DNA from: Necropsobacter massiliensis
Lineage (GTDB): Bacteria > Pseudomonadota > Gammaproteobacteria > Enterobacterales > Pasteurellaceae
Length of the DNA stretch: 64,000 nucleotides
Reading direction: 5' to 3'
NCBI RefSeq assembly: GCF_000827595.2
Contig: NZ_LN776183.1
Span: 372,001 to 436,000 of the forward strand
Position 1 is the first letter of the stretch. The number at the start of each line of letters is the position of its first letter. This document shows, in pieces, positions 58,506 through 64,000 of the stretch. A program made the position numbers and the translations under genes. The notes beneath the pieces were generated by a model. The model was not told where the DNA came from and did no database searches. It saw only the letters and a program-made list of their open reading frames with translations.

Positions 58506-59465
58506 ATGATGACTGAGAATTCAAGCGCGCAAAGCGAAAAAGACAAGAAACACACCTATAATTTGAACAAATTACAAAAACGGTTACGCCGTAATGTGGG
58601 CAATGCCATTGCTGATTTTAATATGATCGAAGACGGCGATAAAGTGATGGTTTGCCTGTCCGGCGGTAAAGACAGTTATACGCTGCTGGATATTTTGCTC
58701 AATCTGCGCCTGAGTGCGCCGATTCACTTTGATATTGTGGCGGTGAATTTAGATCAGAAACAGCCGGGCTTTCCGGAACATGTTCTGCCGCAGTATCTGG
58801 AAAATATCGGCGTGGAATATCACATTGTGCAGGAAAACACCTACGGCATCGTCAAACAAAAAATTCCGGCGGGAAAAACCACCTGCTCGCTGTGTTCCCG
58901 CTTACGCCGCGGCATTTTATATCGTACGGCAAGTGAACTTGGCGCGACCAAAATCGCCCTCGGTCATCACCGCGACGACATGCTGGAAACCCTGTTTTTA
59001 AATATGTTTTACGGCGGAAAACTGAAATCCATGCCGCCGAAACTGATCAGTGATGACGGCAAACAGATTGTTATTCGTCCACTGGCGTATTGCAAAGAAA
59101 AAGATATTGAGAAATATGCCGCGGCAAAACAGTTCCCGATTATTCCTTGTAATCTGTGCGGTTCGCAACCGAATTTGCAGCGTCAGGTGGTAAAAGACAT
59201 GCTGCAAAAATGGGATCGCCAATATCCGGGACGAATTGAAACCATGTTCAGCGCCATGCAGCATATTGTTCCTTCCCATCTTTGCGACGCCACTTTATTT
59301 GATTTCAAACGTATCCAGCGCGGGCAAATCATTGAGGGGGTGGAAGGCGATATTGCCTTTGATAAACCGGAAATTCCCGTTGCCCCGTTGCTTGATGCCG
59401 ATGACGAAGACATACAGACAGATTTGCGCGCCGATACGCCGATCCCATTTAAAGCAATTGACTGA
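58506..59465 (+). CDS. ttcA: tRNA 2-thiocytidine(32) synthetase TtcA
   Basis: 319 residues from the ATG at 58506 (a second ATG follows at once). PP-loop ATPase motif [13 protein letters not shown] (residues 50-62) and the Fe-S-binding cysteines in TTCSLCSRL (Cys127, Cys130) and PCNLCGSQ. Thiolates C32 of certain tRNAs. The frame is open 77 codons upstream, back into mukF antisense, but that stretch has no family similarity. No strong ribosome-binding site is visible. Confidence 0.96.
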   Translation: MMTENSSAQSEKDKKHTYNLNKLQKRLRRNVGNAIADFNMIEDGDKVMVCLSGGKDSYTLLDILLNLRLSAPIHFDIVAVNLDQKQPGFPEHVLPQYLENIGVEYHIVQENTYGIVKQKIPAGKTTCSLCSRLRRGILYRTASELGATKIALGHHRDDMLETLFLNMFYGGKLKSMPPKLISDDGKQIVIRPLAYCKEKDIEKYAAAKQFPIIPCNLCGSQPNLQRQVVKDMLQKWDRQYPGRIETMFSAMQHIVPSHLCDATLFDFKRIQRGQIIEGVEGDIAFDKPEIPVAPLLDADDEDIQTDLRADTPIPFKAID

Positions 59466-59484
59466 TTTCTTGTCAAGCAACAAA

Positions 59485-59570
59485 AAGTGCGGTTGAAATT
59501 TTCTTATTTTTGAACCGCACCTGATTTAAGGACTGACTTTGATGCCCTATCGTATTCAGTCCTTGTAATT
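59485..59570 (+). terminator. Two successive hairpins after ttcA
   Basis: First, GTGCGGTT (59487-59494) with AACCGCAC (59513-59520), a USS-derived inverted pair. Second, AAGGACTGA (59528-59536) with TCAGTCCTT (59556-59564), followed by GTAATTTTT. Tandem terminators. Confidence 0.75.
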
Positions 59571-59667
59571 TTTCATTTCAACAGAAATAAATCATTGATG
59601 TGCCGACAACGGATATCGTTTCCTTTATAATAAGCCGAATTTTCATCACTCAAACAGGAGGAAAACG

Positions 59668-60330
59668 ATGAATTCAATCACAAAACAGCAAGTGTTGGAC
59701 AGCTTTCATTTCCGCGCCGCCACTCGTTACTATGATCCGCAAAAGAAAGTCAGCAAAGCAGATTTTCAGTATATTCTGGAATTGGCTCGTTTATCGCCGA
59801 GCTCGGTAGGTTCTGAACCTTGGCAATTTCTTGTAATTCAAAACCCAGCAATTCGCGCCAAAATTAAAGCCGTGGGCTGGGGAATCGCAACACAAATTGA
59901 TGATGCCAGCTATGTTGTGGCGATTTTAGCGAAGAAAAATGCCCGCTATGATTCTGACTATTTCCGTCGTGCTTTGGAAAAACGCGGCCTAAATGAGGAG
60001 CAAATAAATAAAGCCATTTCGCGTTATCAATCGTTCCAAACAGAGGATATGAAACTGTTGGAAAGCGAGCGCGCGCTGTTTGACTGGGCTTGCAAACAAA
60101 CCTATATCGCACTGGCGAATATGATGACCGGCGCGGCGCTTATCGGAATAGACAGCTGTCCGGTGGAAGGATTCAATTATGCCGAAGTCAACCGAATTCT
60201 GGCTGAAACCGGGGCGTTTGATCCGAATGAATGGGGCGTTTCCGTTATGGTGACGTTCGGCTATCGCGCCAAGGAAATCAAAGCTAAATACCGTAAACCA
60301 ATAGAAGATATCGTGACTTGGCTGGAATAA
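59668..60330 (+). CDS. NAD(P)H nitroreductase (NfsB/HI1278-like)
   Basis: 220-residue FMN-dependent nitroreductase. Family blocks: FRAATRYYDPQKKVSK, LARLSPSSVGSEPWQFLVIQ (FMN contacts), QTYIALANMMTGAALIGIDSCPVEGF and VSVMVTFGYRAKE. It reduces nitro compounds or quinones with NAD(P)H; natural substrate unknown. Excellent ribosome-binding site CAGGAGGAAA; TATAAT-like box near 59625. 9 bp before the SMR gene, so a two-gene operon. Confidence 0.92.
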   Translation: MNSITKQQVLDSFHFRAATRYYDPQKKVSKADFQYILELARLSPSSVGSEPWQFLVIQNPAIRAKIKAVGWGIATQIDDASYVVAILAKKNARYDSDYFRRALEKRGLNEEQINKAISRYQSFQTEDMKLLESERALFDWACKQTYIALANMMTGAALIGIDSCPVEGFNYAEVNRILAETGAFDPNEWGVSVMVTFGYRAKEIKAKYRKPIEDIVTWLE

Positions 60331-60339
60331 GCGCGGATT

Positions 60340-60669
60340 ATGAATCATTGGATTTTACTTAGCGGCGCTATCGGTCTGGAGATTATCGCAACCAGCCTAT
60401 TAAAAGCCAGCGACGGTTTTACCAAAACAGCACCGACCGTCGGCGCACTGCTGCTGTATGGTCTGTCATTTTATTTATTGGCGATTGTACTGCGCACCCT
60501 GCCGGTAGGCATTGCCTATGCGGTGTGGTCCGGCGTGGGCATTATACTCACTGCGATTGTGGCTTATTTTGTGTTCGGTCAAAAAATCGATCTGGCGGGC
60601 GGCATCGGTATCGGATTGATTATCGCTGGCGTTTTGGTGATCAACCTGTTTTCTGCTAATTCTCACTAA
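60340..60669 (+). CDS. Small multidrug resistance (EmrE-like) transporter
   Basis: 109 residues, four membrane helices, with the essential membrane-embedded Glu14 (AIGLEIIATSLLK) and helix 3/4 block LPVGIAYAVWSGVGIILTAIVA. As an antiparallel dimer it exchanges protons for cationic drugs or quaternary amines; guanidinium-type (Gdx) or polyamine-type substrates cannot be excluded by eye. Co-transcribed with the nitroreductase. No guanidine riboswitch is seen upstream. Confidence 0.9.
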   Translation: MNHWILLSGAIGLEIIATSLLKASDGFTKTAPTVGALLLYGLSFYLLAIVLRTLPVGIAYAVWSGVGIILTAIVAYFVFGQKIDLAGGIGIGLIIAGVLVINLFSANSH

Positions 60670-60672
60670 AGC

Positions 60673-60712
60673 AAAAGTGCGGTGATTTTTTTCAAAGTTT
60701 CATCGCACTTTT
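60673..60712 (+). terminator. USS-derived hairpin after the SMR gene
   Basis: AAAAGTGCGGTGA (60673-60685) against TCGCACTTTT (60703-60712), imperfect, ending in a T run. Confidence 0.65.
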
Positions 60713-60824
60713 CACTATGCCACGTTATCACCATAACAATATGATTTTCAATTCTGATAAGAAAAAACCGGAACCACTTCTTTTTTCCAATGATTCCGGC
60801 TTGTTAGTCTATTATGATATTAAT

Positions 60825-61191
60825 TGGTGGAGCTGGGGGGAGTTGAACCCCCGTCCGAAATTACTCTACCTTCAGTCCTACACGTTTAGTCTGGTCTTTG
60901 ATTTCATTTATCCCCTGCGGACAGACACGCGAAGAATAAACTAGCTATCTTCAATTTAGCGTTTCGATCCTATAGCTGCGGCGTCCACGCGATCTCGTTT
61001 GGGTTTGACTCCTCTTGATCCCCGTCTTACGAGCGGAAGCTAGGGAGAGAAGGCTATGAGCAGGTTATTAAGCTGCTAAAGCGTATTGTTCGTCGTTTGC
61101 GACTATTTTTTTGCGGTTTGTTTACGAGGCCTACCGCACCTCGACGTGCACCTTGGGCTTCGCTAATCCCGTCGAATCCAGAATCAGCCCC
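60825..61191 (-). ncRNA. ssrA: Transfer-messenger RNA (tmRNA)
   Basis: 367 bases on the minus strand. The 5' end reads GGGGCTGATTCTGGATTCGA and the 3' end CAGCTCCACCA, the tRNA(Ala)-like acceptor with encoded CCA. The internal message reads GCA AAC GAC GAA CAA TAC GCT TTA GCA GCT TAA, giving the tag ANDEQYALAA, which matches the Haemophilus tag (E. coli ANDENYALAA). The pseudoknot regions look intact. Rescues stalled ribosomes together with SmpB, encoded elsewhere. Confidence 0.98.
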
Positions 61192-61253
61192 AAAATCGAC
61201 CTAATTTTAACAAAAATCGGGCGAAATACAAAATGAATAATGTTTTTATTCAA

Positions 61254-61281
61254 TAAAAAAGCCGGGAACACCTTCTCCGGC
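61254..61281 (-). terminator. Terminator of the repeat-rich lipoprotein gene
   Basis: On the minus strand GCCGG (complement of 61277-61281) pairs with CCGGC (complement of 61261-61265), followed by TTTTTT (complement of 61255-61260). It stands between the lipoprotein and ssrA. Confidence 0.8.
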
Positions 61282-61308
61282 CTTTGCTTTCACAACCAAG
61301 TGTAAAAA

Positions 61309-61764
61309 TTATTCGGATTTTACCGCATCTTTTACTTCTGCTGCTTTTTCATCAGCGGCGTCTTTCATTTCAGCCGCTTTCTCTGCTGCAGAATCTTTTA
61401 GCTCTTGAGCATCCTGTTTGATCTCTTCAGCTTTTTCTGCGGCAGCATCTTTCATTTCCTGAGCACTGTCTTTTGCTGCTTCAGTTTTATCTGACATTGC
61501 GTCTTTAGCTTCAGCGGCTTTATCCGACATGGCATCTTTCATTTCGGCAGCTTTGTCCATCACTGCATCTTTAGCTTCTTTCGCTTTCGCGACAGTCGCG
61601 TCTTTAACATCCGCCGCAGCCTGAGAAACGGCTTCTTTAGCTTCGGATACGCTATCTTTGGCATGTTCAACCTGCTGTGAAGCGTCATCTTTTTTATCGA
61701 AACAACCGGTTACTGTTAATGTCGCACCTAACACTAAGGCTGCTAATAGTGATTTTTTCATCAT
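61309..61764 (-). CDS. Lipoprotein with 11-residue LEA-like amphipathic repeats
   Basis: 151 residues. Lipoprotein signal ending in LTVTGC (Cys21), then a chain of about 130 residues built almost only from Ala, Lys, Glu, Asp, Met and Ser, with an 11-residue period: DKAAEMKDAMS, DKAAEAKDAMS, DKTEAAKDSAQ and so on. No Pro, Trp or Gly-rich turns, so one long charged helix or coiled coil, like LEA proteins or apolipoprotein-type helices. It may act in envelope stress or stand in for Lpp-like spacers; function unknown. Monocistronic. Confidence 0.85.
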   Translation of the reverse strand: MMKKSLLAALVLGATLTVTGCFDKKDDASQQVEHAKDSVSEAKEAVSQAAADVKDATVAKAKEAKDAVMDKAAEMKDAMSDKAAEAKDAMSDKTEAAKDSAQEMKDAAAEKAEEIKQDAQELKDSAAEKAAEMKDAADEKAAEVKDAVKSE

Positions 61765-61981
61765 TACTCCTATAATTGATTAAATCATCATAATGCACAA
61801 ACTCGGTCTGCGCTGGGTGCTATTGTGTAACAATTTTTTTTGAAAGGGAACTCTTATTTGCATTTTTTCACTGAAAATATTTGATATAACCGCTGAAAAA
61901 ACTAAAAATAAGAAATTAACCCATTGAATATATTGAGAATAAAATTTTCTGTAAATGAAGTGTTAGACTATGTAAATCTTT

Positions 61982-62090
61982 ATTGGTAGCAAAGTGCGGT
62001 TAATTTTTATCCGAAAAATGGTTTTTTTAGGAAGAAATCATGCCAAAAAACCGCTAAATCTATTGAATTAACGGGCACTTTGCTATCAAT
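61982..62090. repeat. 109-bp inverted-repeat structure downstream of bioD
   Basis: Outer arms 61982-62003 and 62068-62090 match as inverse copies over about 20 of 22 bases (core TAGCAAAGTGC / GCACTTTGCTA). Inside, GGTTTTTT and AAAAAACC form a second inverse pair around a loop of about 16 bases. The left arm contains a USS, the right arm a broken one. It could be a long terminator for bioD or a small MITE-like element. Confidence 0.6.
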
Positions 62091-62092
62091 GG

Positions 62093-62821
62093 CTATTTCA
62101 CCAGCTCGGTTTGCAGATAAGTCAAGCGTTCAATATTGGTAATATATTGCCCCAACTCCTGGATTTCCGGTTTATGCACATAAGGAATCTTTCCTAATAA
62201 CGGTGCATCAATTTTTGCGCTTAGCATATCGATAATTTCGGCATAATGCCCTAATCCCGGGTTAATTCGATTGGCAATCCATCCGATTAGCGGTAGCCCC
62301 GACTGTTGTATTGACTGTACGGTTAATAACGAATGATTAATGCAACCTTCTTTAATACCGACCACCAATACCACTGGCATATTCCGACTTTTTGCCCAAT
62401 CGGCGAAGGTGTAATCTTTATTTATCGGTGTCAGCCAGCCAAAGGCGCCTTCAACTAGAACGGATTGGTAACTGCCGACCAAACGATCCAAATCCGTATT
62501 GATTTTATTAATATCAATCCGTTCGCTTTCTGCCGTTAACATCGGCAGGGTGTGCTCAAAACTGTAGCTGTTGATATCCTGATAACTGACATTCTCATTG
62601 GTGGAATTCATTAATGTCAGTACATCCGGATTATTTTCCAAGCCATAATCACTTTCAAAGAAGCGTTGTGTTTCCGTATAAACTGGCTCATCCTGACCGC
62701 AGGCAACAGGTTTGTAACCGACAATCTGAATTCCTGCATGCTGTAACGCCTGAATAATCGCACGGCTGGAAATGGTTTTACCGACATTGGTATCCGTACC
62801 GGTGACAAAAAAGCTGCTCAT
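62093..62821 (-). CDS. bioD: Dethiobiotin synthase
   Basis: 242 residues. Closes the ureido ring of dethiobiotin from DAPA, CO2 and ATP in biotin synthesis. P-loop GTDTNVGKT (residues 8-16, Lys15), substrate lysine Lys37 in VGYKPVACG, and [13 protein letters not shown]. influenzae carries two bioD copies in its genome, and this solitary gene could be either type; no other bio genes are here. Its 3' end abuts the inverted-repeat structure. Confidence 0.93.
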   Translation of the reverse strand: MSSFFVTGTDTNVGKTISSRAIIQALQHAGIQIVGYKPVACGQDEPVYTETQRFFESDYGLENNPDVLTLMNSTNENVSYQDINSYSFEHTLPMLTAESERIDINKINTDLDRLVGSYQSVLVEGAFGWLTPINKDYTFADWAKSRNMPVVLVVGIKEGCINHSLLTVQSIQQSGLPLIGWIANRINPGLGHYAEIIDMLSAKIDAPLLGKIPYVHKPEIQELGQYITNIERLTYLQTELVK

Positions 62822-62907
62822 TATCCTTCCTCTTGTTATGTTGTTCGGAGGGATTCTAAAGGAATTTTTAGTTACGGATATTGAGCTAACACAAGATTTG
62901 ATGCATT

Positions 62908-64000
62908 TTATCGTTTATCTTGAATTAAATGCGCCAGCAAACTGCCGTCATAAATCCCCTGTTTGACTGCGGCGGTAATCACAATCGGGCTTTTCCAGTC
63001 ATATTGGCTGACAATCACTTCGGATTTGTGTTTATAAGGTTTGAGATAATCGCTTAAACGGGCGTTCAGCCGCGGTAAAAAAATATCCTTAGCCGTCAAT
63101 AAACTGGTGCTAAGCATAATCTTTTGCGAGGCAAAGAGATTAACCAGGTTCATCAGCAAATAAGCCAGCACGTCGGCGATATGATATAAAATATCTATTG
63201 CCGGACGCTCCCCTTGCTGCGCTTTTTGGCATAAAAACTGAATTTTTTCGGCATTATTGGGCAAGGCGTTGTTCGGATAAAACTGATCCGTCAGTTGATA
63301 AATCGCATCGTGAGTAATTTGGCGACTTGCCTGATAGCGGGTGACTTCCGGTAAATTCGGATGTAATCCGTCCTGTAGTGCGCTCAATTTCGGCACTATC
63401 ATGCGATCGATATTCATGCGCGATTTGTCATACAGAATTTTACCTTGTGACAGCACATTCAGATTGATGACATCATCTAGCTGGACAAAAAGCACGTTAT
63501 CACAGCCGATTACACTGCCTAAGGTTCCCTCCGCCAATAACCAATCTTGAAAATATTCCGTCACAAGAACCGGGATATTAAAGTGCGGTTCAAATAATGC
63601 TTTTAAATCCAGTTCCAGTCTAGTTTGCCCCAGACGGCACAATTTATTGGTACGGCGATCCAGTTCCCCGACAACCGCGATAGAAAAGGTGATCGGGTGA
63701 TTTAATTGCGGCTTGATTTGCAGGGTAAATTGTTTCAGGCACTGAAGCAAAACCTGATCCAACCGGGTTAAGTCCGCCTCGGTTAAAGGATAATCGATTT
63801 GTTGCAGTAATGAACCGTCCAGCCCGTATAGCAGGATATTAAAGCGATCTTCAAATAAAATTGCGCATAAGGATTGCCAATAAAACGGCGAGACACACAA
63901 CCCTACTGCCGGGCGTCCTCGGGTTTCCGTATTTCGTACCGCTCTTTCAATGATAAGATTTTCTTCTATCAGCTTACGGGTTAATGCGGTAATTGTGGCG
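62908..64000 (-). CDS. ROK-family transcriptional regulator (NagC/Mlc-like, divergent), 5' end cut by window edge
   Basis: The frame enters from the right edge with the end of a winged helix ([21 protein letters not shown], then the wing [10 protein letters not shown]) and continues with a ROK-type domain ending [14 protein letters not shown]. About 364 codons are visible; ROK repressors run near 400, so about 40 N-terminal residues are missing. The ROK domain is eroded: I see neither the zinc motif CxCGxxGCxE nor a GTGxG phosphate/sugar loop. So it is probably a DNA-binding repressor with altered or lost sugar sensing. 86 bp upstream of bioD. Confidence 0.75.
   Translation of the reverse strand, partial: ATITALTRKLIEENLIIERAVRNTETRGRPAVGLCVSPFYWQSLCAILFEDRFNILLYGLDGSLLQQIDYPLTEADLTRLDQVLLQCLKQFTLQIKPQLNHPITFSIAVVGELDRRTNKLCRLGQTRLELDLKALFEPHFNIPVLVTEYFQDWLLAEGTLGSVIGCDNVLFVQLDDVINLNVLSQGKILYDKSRMNIDRMIVPKLSALQDGLHPNLPEVTRYQASRQITHDAIYQLTDQFYPNNALPNNAEKIQFLCQKAQQGERPAIDILYHIADVLAYLLMNLVNLFASQKIMLSTSLLTAKDIFLPRLNARLSDYLKPYKHKSEVIVSQYDWKSPIVITAAVKQGIYDGSLLAHLIQDKR

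Noticed and set aside
60717-60944. 75-residue plus-strand frame
   Set aside because: Its second half runs through the tmRNA gene on the opposite strand.

Overview
The window is ordinary chromosomal DNA of a Pasteurellaceae species of the Haemophilus/Aggregatibacter/Pasteurella group. Three things show this. The 9-bp uptake signal AAGTGCGGT (Hin type) recurs dozens of times on both strands, often as inverted pairs that end transcripts. The tmRNA on the minus strand encodes the tag ANDEQYALAA. Most proteins closely match enterobacterial and Haemophilus families recalled from memory. I cannot fix the genus from sequence alone. I see no phage, IS element, CRISPR array, tRNA or rRNA gene.

Layout. 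1-8.2 kb: D-lactate dehydrogenase (cut by the left edge), matP, a LonH-like protease, fabA, ybaK, a Usg-like protein, an adenine permease and ychN. 8.4-15.4 kb: recB-recD-cobB, closely packed, then a methyltransferase. 15.5-16.5 kb: rplM-rpsI with a clear sigma-70 promoter and a structured leader. 16.5-17.06 kb: about 550 bases with no confident gene but many short hairpins. 17.06-20.5 kb: an ECF sigma / zinc-finger locus divergent from a methionine-rich exported peptide, msrAB, ccdA and a thioredoxin-like protein; this is best read as a periplasmic methionine-repair and oxidant-defence unit. 20.5-26.5 kb: a DeoR-type regulator, an L-xylulokinase-like kinase and a ribose-type ABC importer whose binding-protein gene is divergent, with a CRP site and a palindromic operator between. 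26.5-31 kb: a peptide transporter and aminopeptidase pair, and a patatin-like protein.

31-40.8 kb: truA, accD-folC, cardiolipin synthase, an RluA-type pseudouridine synthase, pheS-pheT-ihfA and an NlpC/P60 lipoprotein. 40.9-46 kb: putA-putP on the minus strand behind a promoter with a CRP site near -61. 45.9-47.15 kb: a 1.2-kb AT-rich gap without a gene. 47.15-51.6 kb: a BCCT choline/betaine transporter, then sbcB and an EamA transporter. 51.7-58.3 kb: mukF-mukE-mukB. 58.5-60.7 kb: ttcA, a nitroreductase and an SMR transporter. 60.8-64 kb: ssrA, a repeat-rich lipoprotein, a 109-bp inverted-repeat structure, bioD, and a ROK-family regulator cut by the right edge.

The parts most worth a second look are the sigma/methionine-rich-peptide/MsrAB locus, the hairpin array just downstream of rpsI (two hairpins share the loop TACCCAT), the 1.2-kb gap before the BCCT gene, and the sugar ABC locus, whose substrate is unclear.
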